From Prosopocoilus inquinatus (Eukaryota; Arthropoda; Insecta; Coleoptera; Lucanidae): a stretch of DNA of 64,000 nt. Location of the stretch: positions 1,612,001-1,676,000 of the forward strand of contig JAYKNF010000015.1 of NCBI GenBank assembly GCA_036172665.1, written 5' to 3'. Position numbers and translations under genes: made by a program. This document shows, piece after piece, positions 1-10,183 of this stretch. Each line of letters begins with the position of its first letter. Position 1 is the first letter of the stretch. The notes under the pieces were generated by a model. It was not told where the DNA came from. It ran no database searches and saw only the letters and a list, made by a program, of their open reading frames with translations.

Positions 1-732
1 AAACGAGAGGTCTCGCCGAGCGGCGACTGAAAATCGCGTCGGCTTGATTTTTCGATCGAAGATGGCGCTGCAATGATCGAAATCGAACGCGTCGAACGTA
101 AACTCGGATTGTCGCGTATCAAACGAAAGGTCTCGCGGAGCGGCGACGGAAAATCGCGTCGGTTCGATTTTTCGATCGAAGATGGCGCTGCAATGATCAA
201 AACTGCACGCGTCGAACGTAAAAACGGGTTGTCGCGCATCAAACGAAAGGTCTCGCCGAGCGGCGACGGAAAATCGCGTCGGTTCGCTTTTTCGACCGAA
301 GATGGCGCTGCAATGATCGAAATCGAACGCGTCGAACGTAAACCCGGGTTGTCGCGTATCAAACGAAAGGTCTCGCCAAGCGGCGACGGAAAAGCGCGTC
401 GGTTCGACTTTTCGATCGAAGATGGCGCTGCAATGATCGAAACTGGACGCGTCGAACGTAAACCCGGGTTGTCGCGCATCAAACGAAAGGTCTCGCCGAG
501 CGGCGACGGAAAATCGCGTCGGTTCGATTTTTCGATCTAAGATGGCGCTGCAATGATCGAAATCGGACGCGTCGAACGTAAAATCGGATTGTCGCGTATC
601 AAACGAAAGGTCTCGCCGAGCGGCGACGGAAAATCGCGTCGGTTCGATTTTTCGATCGAAGATGGCGCTGCAATGATCGAAATCGGACGCGTCGAACGTA
701 AACCCGGATTATCGCCTATCAAACGAAAGGTC
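1..732 (+). repeat. Block B1: about 6 units of the 120-bp repeat (left end cut by window)
   Basis: Six tandem 120-bp units precede module M1. The consensus unit is easiest to phase from GATGGCGCTGCAATGATCG and ends in TTCGATCGAA. It contains an MluI site (ACGCGT), the palindrome AACCCGGGTT, a TCGCC/GGCGA stem, and 22 CpG. The first unit has GACTGA where most have GACGGA. The fifth ends in GATCTAA instead of GATCGAA. The last unit has the diverged ATTATCGCC that marks units touching a module. The whole block recurs at 8939-9670. Confidence 0.95.
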
Positions 733-853
733 AAAATCGATCGCGTCGAATTCTTTCCGACGTAGAAGAAAGTAGCTTTACGAACGTAACGTTTACCACA
801 TGGCGAGAGATATACGGGGTGATATCGAAAATGTGACACGAACGCGTGTGTAA

Positions 854-875
854 CAGTGAAAAAGTGTTTCCACTG
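854..875. other. Conserved hairpin in the module (M1 example)
   Basis: The arms CAGTG (854-858) and CACTG (871-875) pair. They extend inward as AAA against TTT with one bulged C, leaving a loop around AAGTG. The sequence is present in every module, including the truncated ones. It could be an RNA or cruciform structure, or simply inherited sequence, since the modules are too alike for a covariation test. Confidence 0.5.
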
Positions 876-973
876 AAAAAAAGTAAGTGTTAAAAACAAC
901 GGAAAACCTCCAAATTCCATTTCTCCGATGTTACTCCGGCAATAGGAAAAAAGGTTATAAGACGATCGCGTCG

Positions 974-994
974 GCGGCGGCGGCGGCGGCGGCG
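974..994. repeat. (GCG)n microsatellite in the module (M1, n=7)
   Basis: A trinucleotide tract flanked by TCG on both sides. Copy number varies between modules: 4 in M3 and M6, 7 in M1, M2, M4, M7, M10, M12, M15, M17 and M25, 10 in M5 and M14 (one GTG in M14), 11 in M8, 14 in M9, and 3 in M13, M19, M20, M21, M23 and M24. M11, M16 and M18 have only GCG-GCA. M22 has 7 with one GAC. Slippage of whole triplets is the simple explanation. Confidence 0.9.
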
Positions 995-1176
995 TCGTTT
1001 TGCCGGTTAAATTCTTCACGATTTGCATTGTGCCGTCGCGTGTACGCTCGACCGAACGCGTCGAGATTTTGACGGAGCTCATTTGAATTTGCCGCCGCGT
1101 AAAAGATGGGATCGACGAGGGTTGGTTGGCAACGATCGCGCGACATGCGCAGTAAGGAAACCTTGACACCTGACAT

Positions 1177-1220
1177 ATATAATATTATATCTGTACGGCC
1201 AGTCGAGGGGCCGTAGCCCC
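1177..1220. promoter_or_regulatory. Candidate promoter core: AT palindrome plus GC hairpin (M1 example)
   Basis: ATATAATATTATAT (1177-1190) is a perfect 14-bp palindrome in an otherwise GC-rich array. It is followed 16 bp later by a stem GGGGC/GCCCC with loop CGTA (1207-1220). The AT palindrome is identical in all 22 full modules. An AT-rich box in a spacer unit upstream of repeat blocks resembles RNA polymerase I spacer promoters in insects and Xenopus, but I cannot match it to a known start-site consensus. The palindrome gives no direction, so the strand is left open. Confidence 0.4.
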
Positions 1221-1231
1221 GGAGATCGGTT

Positions 1232-1247
1232 GGGGGGGGGGGGGGGG
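1232..1247 (+). repeat. G homopolymer tract at the module 3' edge (M1, 16 G)
   Basis: An uninterrupted G run lies just before CGACGG, where the module rejoins the 120-bp array. Length varies from 11 (M7, M15) to 16 (M1). M11, M16, M18 and M24 instead have six G, one A, five G. Such a run can form quadruplex DNA and is prone to slippage and to sequencing error, so exact lengths are uncertain. Confidence 0.85.
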
Positions 1248-1640
1248 CGACGGATAATCGCGTCGGTTCGATTTTTCGATCGAAGATGGCGCTGCAATGA
1301 TCGAAATCGGACGCGTCGAACGTAAACCCGGGTTGTCGCGTATCAAACGAAAGGTCTCGCCGAGCGGCGACGGAAAATCGCGTCGGTTCGATTTTTCGAT
1401 CGAAGATGGCGCTGCAATGATCGAAATCGGACGCGTCGAACGTAAACACGGATTGTCGCGCATCAAACGAAAGGTCTCGCCGAGCGGCGACGGAAAATCG
1501 CGTCGGTTCGATTTTTCGATCGAAGATGGCGCTGCAATGATCGAAACTGGACGCGTCGAACGTAAACCCGGGTTGTCGCGCATCAAACGAAAGGTCTCGC
1601 CGAGCGGCGACGGAAAATCGCGTCGGTTCGATTTTTCGAT

Positions 1641-2960
1641 CTAAGATGGCGCTGCAATGATCGAAATCGGACGCGTCGAACGTAAAATCGGATTGTCGCG
1701 TATCAATCGAAAGGACTCGCCGAGCGGCGACCGAAAATCGCGTCGGTTCGATTTTTTGATCGAAGATGGCGCTGCAATGATCGAAACTGGACGCGTCGAA
1801 CGTAAACCCGGGTTGTCGCGTATCAAACGAAAGGTCTCGCCGAGCGGCGACGGAAAATCGCGTCGGTTCGATTTTTCGATCGAAGATGGCGCTGCAATGA
1901 TCGAAACTGGACGCGTCGAACGTAAACCCGGGTTGTCGCGCATCAAACGAAAGGTCTCGCCGAGCGGCGACGGAAAATCGCGTCGGTTCGATTTTTCGAT
2001 CGAAGATGGCGCTGCAATGATCGAAACTGGACGCGTCGAACGTAAACCCGGGTTGTCGCGTATCAAACGAAAGGTCTCGCCGAGCGGCGACGGAAAATCG
2101 CGTCGCTTCGATTTTTCGATCGAAGATGGCGCTGCAATGATCGAAATCGGACGCGTCGAACGTAAACCCGGGTTGTCGCGTATCAAACGAAAGGTCTCGC
2201 CGAGCGGCGACGGAAAATCGCGTCGGTTCGATTTTTCGATCGAAGATGGCGCTGCAATGATCGAAACTGGACGCGTCGAACGTAAACCCGGGTTGTCGCG
2301 TATCAAACGAAAGGTCTCGCCGAGCGGCGACGGAAAATCGCGTCGCTTCGATTTTTCGATCGAAGATGGCGCTGCAATGATCGAAATCGGACGCGTCGAA
2401 CGTAAACCCGGGTTGTCGCGTATCAAACGAAAGGTCTCGCCGAGCGGCGACGGAAAATCGCGTCGGTTCGATTTTTCGATCGAAGATGGCGCTGCAATGA
2501 TCGAAATCGGACGCGTCGAACGTAAACACGGATTGTCGCGTATCAAACGAGAGGTCTCGCCGAGCGGCGACGGAAAATCGCGTCGGCTTGATTTTTCGAT
2601 CGAAGATGGCGCTGCAATGATCGAAATCGAACGCGTCGAACGTAAACCCGGATTGTCGCGTATCAAACGAAAGGTCTCGCGGAGCGGCGACGGAAAATCG
2701 CGTCGGTTCGATTTTTCGATCGCAGATGGCGCTGCAATGATCGAAACTGCACGCGTCGAACGTAAAAACGGGTTGTCGCGCATCAAACGAAAGGTCTCGC
2801 CGAGCGGCGACGGAAAATCGCGTCGGTTCGATTTTTCGATCGAAGATGGCGCTGCAATGATCGAAACTGGACGCGTCGAACGTAAACCCGGGTTGTCGCG
2901 CATCAAACGAAAGGTCTCGCCGAGCGGCGACGGAAAATCGCGTCGGTTCGATTTTTCGAT
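1641..2960 (+). repeat. Higher-order repeat, 11 units (copy 1)
   Basis: The 1320-bp segment begins after GATCTAA and runs to the next GATCTAA. It corresponds unit for unit to 2961-4400, except for one added unit there. Confidence 0.85.
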
Positions 2961-4400
2961 CTAAGATGGCGCTGCAATGATCGAAATCGGACGCGTCGAA
3001 CGTAAAATCGGATTGTCGCGTATCAATCGAAAGGACTCGCCGAGCGGCGACCGAAAATCGCGTCGGTTCGATTTTTTGATCGAAGATGGCGCTGCAATGA
3101 TCGAAACTGGACGCGTCGAACGTAAACCCGGGTTGTCGCGTATCAAACGAAAGGTCTCGCCGAGCGGCGACGGAAAATCGCGTCGGTTCGATTTTTCGAT
3201 CGAAGATGGCGCTGCAATGATCGAAACTGGACGCGTCGAACGTAAACCCGGGTTGTCGCGCATCAAACGAAAGGTCTCGCCGAGCGGCGACGGAAAATCG
3301 CGTCGGTTCGATTTTTCGATCGAAGATGGCGCTGCAATGATCGAAACTGGACGCGTCGAACGTAAACCCGGGTTGTCGCGTATCAAACGAAAGGTCTCGC
3401 CGAGCGGCGACGGAAAATCGCGTCGCTTCGATTTTTCGATCGAAGATGGCGCTGCAATGATCGAAATCGGACGCGTCGAACGTAAACCCGGGTTGTCGCG
3501 TATCAAACGAAAGGTCTCGCCGAGCGGCGACGGAAAATCGCGTCGGTTCGATTTTTCGATCGAAGATGGCGCTGCAATGATCGAAACTGGACGCGTCGAA
3601 CGTAAACCCGGGTTGTCGCGTATCAAACGAAAGGTCTCGCCGAGCGGCGACGGAAAATCGCGTCGCTTCGATTTTTCGATCGAAGATGGCGCTGCAATGA
3701 TCGAAATCGGACGCGTCGAACGTAAACCCGGGTTGTCGCGTATCAAACGAAAGGTCTCGCCGAGCGGCGACGGAAAATCGCGTCGGTTCGATTTTTCGAT
3801 CGAAGATGGCGCTGCAATGATCAAAACTGCACGCGTCGAACGTAAAAACGGGTTGTCGCGCATCAAACGAAAGGTCTCGCCGAGCGGCGACGGAAAATCG
3901 CGTCGGTTCGATTTTTCGATCGAAGATGGCGCTGCAATGATCGAAATCGGACGCGTCGAACGTAAACACGGATTGTCGCGTATCAAACGAGAGGTCTCGC
4001 CGAGCGGCGACGGAAAATCGCGTCGGCTTGATTTTTCGATCGAAGATGGCGCTGCAATGATCGAAATCGAACGCGTCGAACGTAAACCCGGATTGTCGCG
4101 TATCAAACGAAAGGTCTCGCGGAGCGGCGACGGAAAATCGCGTCGGTTCGATTTTTCGATCGCAGATGGCGCTGCAATGATCGAAACTGCACGCGTCGAA
4201 CGTAAAAACGGGTTGTCGCGCATCAAACGAAAGGTCTCGCCGAGCGGCGACGGAAAATCGCGTCGGTTCGATTTTTCGATCGAAGATGGCGCTGCAATGA
4301 TCGAAACTGGACGCGTCGAACGTAAACCCGGGTTGTCGCGCATCAAACGAAAGGTCTCGCCGAGCGGCGACGGAAAATCGCGTCGGTTCGATTTTTCGAT
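2961..4400 (+). repeat. Higher-order repeat, 12 units (copy 2)
   Basis: This 1440-bp segment is the 11-unit pattern plus one extra 120-bp unit near 3810-3930. That is what unequal exchange in register with the 120-bp unit would give. It recurs at 11897-13336. Confidence 0.85.
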
Positions 4401-5917
4401 CTAAGATGGCGCTGCAATGATCGAAATCGGACGCGTCGAACGTAAAATCGGATTGTCGCGTATCAATCGAAAGGACTCGCCGAGCGGCGACCGAAAATCG
4501 CGTCGGTTCGATTTTTTGATCGAAGATGGCGCTGCAATGATCGAAACTGGACGCGTCGAACGTAAACCCGGGTTGTCGCGTATCAAACGAAAGGTCTCGC
4601 CGAGCGGCGACGGAAAATCGCGTCGGTTCGATTTTTCGATCGAAGATGGCGCTGCAATGATCGAAACTGGACGCGTCGAACGTAAACCCGGGTTGTCGCG
4701 CATCAAACGAAAGGTCTCGCCGAGCGGCGACGGAAAATCGCGTCGGTTCGATTTTTCGATCGAAGATGGCGCTGCAATGATCGAAACTGGACGCGTCGAA
4801 CGTAAACCCGGGTTGTCGCGTATCAAACGAAAGGTCTCGCCGAGCGGCGACGGAAAATCGCGTCGCTTCGATTTTTCGATCGAAGATGGCGCTGCAATGA
4901 TCGAAATCGGACGCGTCGAACGTAAACCCGGGTTGTCGCGTATCAAACGAAAGGTCTCGCCGAGCGGCGACGGAAAATCGCGTCGGTTCGATTTTTCGAT
5001 CGAAGATGGCGCTGCAATGATCGAAGTCGGACGCGTCGAACGTAAACCCGGATTGTCGCGTATCAAACGAAAGGTCTCGCCGAGCGGCGACGGAAAATCG
5101 CGTCGGTTCGATTTTTCGATCGAAGATGGCGCTGCAATGATCGAAACTGGACGCGTCGAACGTAGACCCGGGTTGTCGCGCATCAAACGAAAGGTCTCGC
5201 CGAGCGGCGACGGAAAATCGGGTCGGTTCGATTTTTCGATCGAAGATGGCGCTGCAATAATCGAAATCGGACGCGTCGAACGTAAACCCGGATTGTTGCG
5301 CATCAAACGAAAGGTCACGCCGAGCGGCGACGGAAAATCGCGTCGGCTTGATTTTTCGATCGAAGATGGCGCTGCAATGATCGAAATCGAACGCGTCGAA
5401 CGTAAACCCGGGTTGTCGCGGATCAAACGAAAGGTCTCGCCGAGCGGCGACGGAAAATCGCGTCGGTTCGATTTTTCGATCGAAGATGGCGCTGCAATTA
5501 TCGAAATCGGACGCGTCGAACGTAAACCCGGGTTGTCGCGTATCAAACGAAAGGTCTCGCCGAACGGCGAAGGAAAATCGCGTCGGTTCGATTTTTCGAT
5601 CGAAGATGGCGCTGCAATGATCGAAACTGAACGCGTCGAACGTAAACCCGGGTTGTCGCGCATCAAGCGAAAGGTCTCGCCGAGCGGCGACGGAAAATCG
5701 CGTCGGTTCGATTTTTCGATCGAAGATGGCGCTGCAATGATCGAAACTGGACGCGTCGAACGTAAACCCGGGTTGTCGCGCATCGAACGATAGGTCTCGC
5801 CGAGCGGCGACGGAAAATCGCGTCGGTTCGATTTTTCGATCGAAGATGGCGCTGCAATGATCGAAATCGAACGCGTCGAACGTAAACCCGGGTTGTCGCG
5901 TATCAAACGAAAGGTCT

Positions 5918-6428
5918 AAATCGATCGCGTCGAATTCTTTCCGACGTAGAAGAAATTAGCTTTACGAACGTAACGTTTACCACATGGCGAGAGATATACG
6001 GGGTGATATCGAAAATGTGACACGAACGCGTGTGTAACAGTGAAAAAGTGTTTCCACTGAAAAAAAGTAAGTGTTAAAAACAACGGAAAACCTCCAAATT
6101 CCATTTCTCCGATGTTACTCCGGCAATCGGAAAAAAGGTTATAAGACGATCGCGTCGGCGGCGGCGGCGGCGGCGGCGTCGTTTTGCCGGTTAAATTCTT
6201 CACGATTTGCATTGTGCCGTCGCGTGTACGCTCGACCGAACGCGTCGAGATTTTGACGGAGCTCATTTGAATTTGCCGCCGCGTAAAAGATGGGATCGAC
6301 GAGGGTTGGTTGGCAACGATCGCGCGACACGCGCAGTAAGGAAACCTTGACACTTGACATATATAATATTATATCTGTACGGCCAGTCGAGGGGCCGTAG
6401 CCCCGGAGATCGGTTGGGGGGGGGGGGG
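5918..6428 (+). repeat. Spacer module M2, full length
   Basis: The entry junction is GTCTAAATCG rather than GTCAAAATCG. AT palindrome at 6361-6374, (GCG)7, 13 G at 6416-6428. It carries CACTTGAC and ACACGCGC (subtype A) and GAAATTAGC where most modules have GAAAGTAGC. It exits through CGACGTATAATCG, shared only with its duplicate M5. Confidence 0.9.
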
Positions 6429-7858
6429 CGACGTATAATCGCGTCGGTTCGATTTTTCGATCGAAGATGGCGCTGCAATGATCGAAATCGGACGCGTCGA
6501 ACGTAAACCCGGGTTGTCGCGTATCAAACGAAAGGTCTCGCCGAGCGGCGACGGAAAATCGCGTCGGTTCGATTTTTCGATCGAAGATGGCGCTGCAATG
6601 ATCGAAATCGAACGCGTCGAACGTAAACCCGGATTGTCGCGTATCAAACGAAAGGTCTCGCGGAGCGGCGACGGAAAATCGCGTCGGTTCGATTTTTCGA
6701 TCGCAGATGGCGCTGCAATGATCGAAACTGCACGCGTCGAACGTAAAAACGTGTTGTCGCGCATCAAACGAAAGGTCTCGCCGAGCGGCGACGGAAAATC
6801 GCGTCGGTTCGATTTTTCGATCGAAGATGGCGCTGCAATGATCGAAACTGGACGCGTCGAACGTAAACCCGGGTTGTCGCGCATCAAACGAAAGGTCTCG
6901 CCGAGCGGCGACGGAAAATCGCGTCGGTTCGATTTTTCGATCTAAGATGGCGCTGCAATGATCGAAATCGGACGCGTCGAACGTAAAATCGGATTGTCGC
7001 GGATCAAACGAAAGGACTCGCCGAGCGGCGACGGAAAATCGCGTCGGTTCGATTTTTCGATCGAAGATGGCGCTGCAATGATCGAAACTGGACGCGTCGA
7101 ACGTAAACCCGGGTTGTCGCGCATCAAACGAAAGGTCTCGCCGAGCGGCGACGGAAAATCGCGTCGGTTCGATTTTTCGATCGAAGATGGCGCTGCAATG
7201 ATCGAAACTGGACGCGTCGAACGTAAACCCGGGTTGTCGCGTATCAAACGAAAGGTCTCGCCGAGCGGCGACGGAAAATCGCGTCGCTTCGATTTTTCGA
7301 TCGAAGATGGCGCTGCAATGATCGAAATCGGACGCGTCGAACGTAAACCCGGGTTGTCGCGTATCAAACGAAAGGTCTCGCCGAGCGGCGACGGAAAATC
7401 GCGTCGGTTCGATTTTTCGATCGAAGATGGCGCTGCAATGATCGAAATCGGACGCGTCGAACGTAAACCCGGATTGTTGCGCATCAAACGAAAGGTCTCG
7501 CCGAGCGGCGACGGAAAATCGCGTCGGTTCGATATTTCGATCGAAGATGGCGCTGCAATGATCGAAGTCGGACGCGTCGAACGTAAACCCGGATTGTCGC
7601 GTATCAAACGAAAGGTCTCGCCGAGCGGCGACGGAAAATCGCGTCGGTTCGATTTTTCGATCGAAGATGGCGCTGCAATGATCGAAACTGGACGCGTCGA
7701 ACGTAGACCCGGGTTGTCGCGCATCAAACGAAAGGTCTCGCCGAGCGGCGACGGAAAATCGGGTCGGTTCGATTTTTCGATCGAAGATGGCGCTGCAATA
7801 ATCGAAATCGAACGCGTCGAACGTAAACCCGGATTGTCGCCTATCAAACGAAAGGTCT
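6429..7858 (+). repeat. Block B3: about 12 units of the 120-bp repeat
   Basis: Twelve units without indels. Private marks include GATATTTCG in place of GATTTTTCG near 7531, GAAGTCGGA near 7565, and GGGTCGG near 7760. The final unit has GTCGCCTATC before GTCTAAATCG. The block is copied at 15374-16803. Confidence 0.95.
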
Positions 7859-8361
7859 AAATCGATCGCGTCGAATTCTTTCCGACGTAGAAGAAAGTAG
7901 CTTCACGAACGTAACGTTTACCACATGGCGAGAGATATACGGGGTGATATCGAAAATGTGACACGAACGCGTGTGTAACAGTGAAAAAGTGTTTCCACTG
8001 AAATAAAGTAAGTGTTAAAAACAACGGAAAACCTCCAAATTCCATTTCTCCGATGTTACTCCGGCAATAGGAAAAAAGGTTATAAGACGATCGCGTCGGC
8101 GGCGGCGGCGTCGTTTTGCCGGTTAAATTCTTCACGATTTGCATTGTGCCGTCGCGTGTACGCTCGACCGAACGCGTCGAGATTTTGACGGAGCTCATTT
8201 GAATTTGCCGCCGCGTAAAAGATGTTATCGACGAGGGTTGGTTGGCAACGATCGCGCGACACGCGCAGTAAGGAAACCTTGACACTTGACATATATAATA
8301 TTATATCTGTAAGGCCAGTCGAGGGGCCGTAGCCCCGGAGATCGGTTGGGGGGGGGGGGGG
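7859..8361 (+). repeat. Spacer module M3, full length
   Basis: AT palindrome at 8293-8306, (GCG)4, 14 G at 8348-8361. Private marks shared with M6 are GCTTCACG for GCTTTACG, GAAATAAAG for GAAAAAAAG, and CTGTAAGGCC for CTGTACGGCC. Only M3 has GATGTTATCG (8221-8230). Subtype A (CACTTGAC). Confidence 0.9.
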
Positions 8362-9670
8362 CGACGGATAATCGCGTCGGTTCGATTTTTCGATCGAAGA
8401 TGGCGCTGCAATGATCGAAATCGGACGCGTCGAACGTAAACCCGGGTTGTCGCGTATCAAACGAAAGGTCTCGCCGAGCGGCGACGGAAAATCGCGTCGG
8501 TTCGATTTTTCGATCGCAGATGGCGCTGCAATGATCGAAACTGCACGCGTCGAACGTAAAAACGGGTTGTCGCGCATCAAACGAAAGGTCTCGCCGAGCG
8601 GCGACGGAAAATCGCGTCGGTTCGATTTTTCGATCGAAGATGGCGCTGCAATGATCGAAACTGGACGCGTCGAACGTAAACCCGGGTTGTCGCGTATCAA
8701 ACGAAAGGTCTCGCCGAGCGGCGACGGAAAATCGCGTCGGTTCGATTTTTCGATCGAAGATGGCGCTGCAATGATCGAAACTGGACGCGTCGAACGTAGA
8801 CCCGGGTTGTCGCGCATCAAACGAAAGGTCTCGCCGAGCGGCGACGGAAAATCGGGTCGGTTCGATTTTTCGATCGAAGATGGCGCTGCAATAATCGAAA
8901 TCGAACGCGTCGAACGTAAACCCGGATTGTCGCGTATCAAACGAGAGGTCTCGCCGAGCGGCGACTGAAAATCGCGTCGGCTTGATTTTTCGATCGAAGA
9001 TGGCGCTGCAATGATCGAAATCGAACGCGTCGAACGTAAACTCGGATTGTCGCGTATCAAACGAAAGGTCTCGCGGAGCGGCGACGGAAAATCGCGTCGG
9101 TTCGATTTTTCGATCGAAGATGGCGCTGCAATGATCAAAACTGCACGCGTCGAACGTAAAAACGGGTTGTCGCGCATCAAACGAAAGGTCTCGCCGAGCG
9201 GCGACGGAAAATCGCGTCGGTTCGCTTTTTCGACCGAAGATGGCGCTGCAATGATCGAAATCGAACGCGTCGAACGTAAACCCGGGTTGTCGCGTATCAA
9301 ACGAAAGGTCTCGCCAAGCGGCGACGGAAAAGCGCGTCGGTTCGACTTTTCGATCGAAGATGGCGCTGCAATGATCGAAACTGGACGCGTCGAACGTAAA
9401 CCCGGGTTGTCGCGCATCAAACGAAAGGTCTCGCCGAGCGGCGACGGAAAATCGCGTCGGTTCGATTTTTCGATCTAAGATGGCGCTGCAATGATCGAAA
9501 TCGGACGCGTCGAACGTAAAATCGGATTGTCGCGTATCAAACGAAAGGTCTCGCCGAGCGGCGACGGAAAATCGCGTCGGTTCGATTTTTCGATCGAAGA
9601 TGGCGCTGCAATGATCGAAATCGGACGCGTCGAACGTAAACCCGGATTATCGCCTATCAAACGAAAGGTC
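8362..9670 (+). repeat. Block B4: about 11 units of the 120-bp repeat
   Basis: The first part (to about 8938) contains units with CGATCGCAGA and a GACTGA unit. From 8939 to 9670 it repeats B1. This is the junction between the two 8.9-kb duplicates. The last unit ends in the module-adjacent ATTATCGCC form. Confidence 0.95.
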
Positions 9671-10183
9671 AAAATCGATCGCGTCGAATTCTTTCCGACG
9701 TAGAAGAAAGTAGCTTTACGAACGTAACGTTTACCACATGGCGAGAGATATACGGGGTGATATCGAAAATGTGACACGAACGCGTGTGTAACAGTGAAAA
9801 AGTGTTTCCACTGAAAAAAAGTAAGTGTTAAAAACAACGGAAAACCTCCAAATTCCATTTCTCCGATGTTACTCCGGCAATAGGAAAAAAGGTTATAAGA
9901 CGATCGCGTCGGCGGCGGCGGCGGCGGCGGCGTCGTTTTGCCGGTTAAATTCTTCACGATTTGCATTGTGCCGTCGCGTGTACGCTCGACCGAACGCGTC
10001 GAGATTTTGACGGAGCTCATTTGAATTTGCCGCCGCGTAAAAGATGGGATCGACGAGGGTTGGTTGGCAACGATCGCGCGACATGCGCAGTAAGGAAACC
10101 TTGACACCTGACATATATAATATTATATCTGTACGGCCAGTCGAGGGGCCGTAGCCCCGGAGATCGGTTGGGGGGGGGGGGGG
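9671..10183 (+). repeat. Spacer module M4, full length
   Basis: Near copy of M1. AT palindrome at 10115-10128, (GCG)7, 14 G at 10170-10183. It keeps the M1-type CATGCGC and CACCTGAC. Confidence 0.9.

Larger units (their letters stand above)
733..1247 (+). repeat. Spacer module M1, full length (possible spacer promoter)
   Basis: This is a 515-bp non-120-bp element and serves as the reference for all modules. In order it holds: an EcoRI site at 748-753, an EcoRV site at 821-826, a CAGTG/CACTG hairpin at 854-875, (GCG)7 at 974-994, a SacI site at 1075-1080, a 14-bp AT palindrome at 1177-1190, a GGGGC-CGTA-GCCCC hairpin at 1207-1220, and a run of 16 G at 1232-1247, the longest here. Subtype markers are CATGCGC near 1143 and CACCTGAC before the AT palindrome. 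The repeat call is certain. A promoter role is inferred from analogy with rDNA spacers. Confidence 0.9.
1248..5917 (+). repeat. Block B2: about 39 units of the 120-bp repeat, with 11- and 12-unit higher-order repeats
   Basis: The block length is 39 x 120 minus the module junction, with no internal indel. A marker unit (AAAATCGG, ATCAATCGAAAGGACTCG, ACCGAAAATCG and TTTTTTGATCG together) occurs at 1641, 2961 and 4401. This gives higher-order repeats of 1320 bp (11 units) and 1440 bp (12 units). The second has one inserted unit around 3810-3930 with CAAAACTGCA and AAAACGGG. The third copy diverges after about 5020. The block is duplicated at 10184-14853. Confidence 0.95.
1..8513 (+). repeat. Segmental duplication, copy 1 (8.9-kb period)
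   Basis: Corresponds to 8939-17458 at an offset of 8938, falling to 8936 after the shorter G tract of M4 and rising to 8945 after the longer (GCG)n of M5. The few differences seen include TT at 8225-8226 where the other copy has GG, and G at 1962 against A at 10898. Homology stops near 8513, where CGATCGCAGA here meets CGATCGAAGA in the other copy. Confidence 0.9.

Noticed and set aside
885..895. GTAAGT resembling a 5' splice site in each module
   Set aside because: No matching acceptor, branch point or exon is recognisable, and a six-base match is weak evidence.
537..1169. Minus-strand frame starting MSRFPYCAC that recurs in nearly every module
   Set aside because: Recurs because the modules are copies. 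The triplet tract preserves frame by chance of its period. Carry-over into different repeat frames and no coding bias make a gene unlikely.
1164..1190. TTGACA followed by TATAAT-like sequence, resembling a bacterial promoter
   Set aside because: Spacing is far from 17 bp and the context is a eukaryotic tandem array. An AT palindrome explains the match.
733..1247. Module as a transposable element
   Set aside because: No terminal inverted repeats, target-site duplication, poly(A) tail or transposase or reverse transcriptase coding. Module edges grade into the 120-bp unit. A very old inserted element cannot be excluded.
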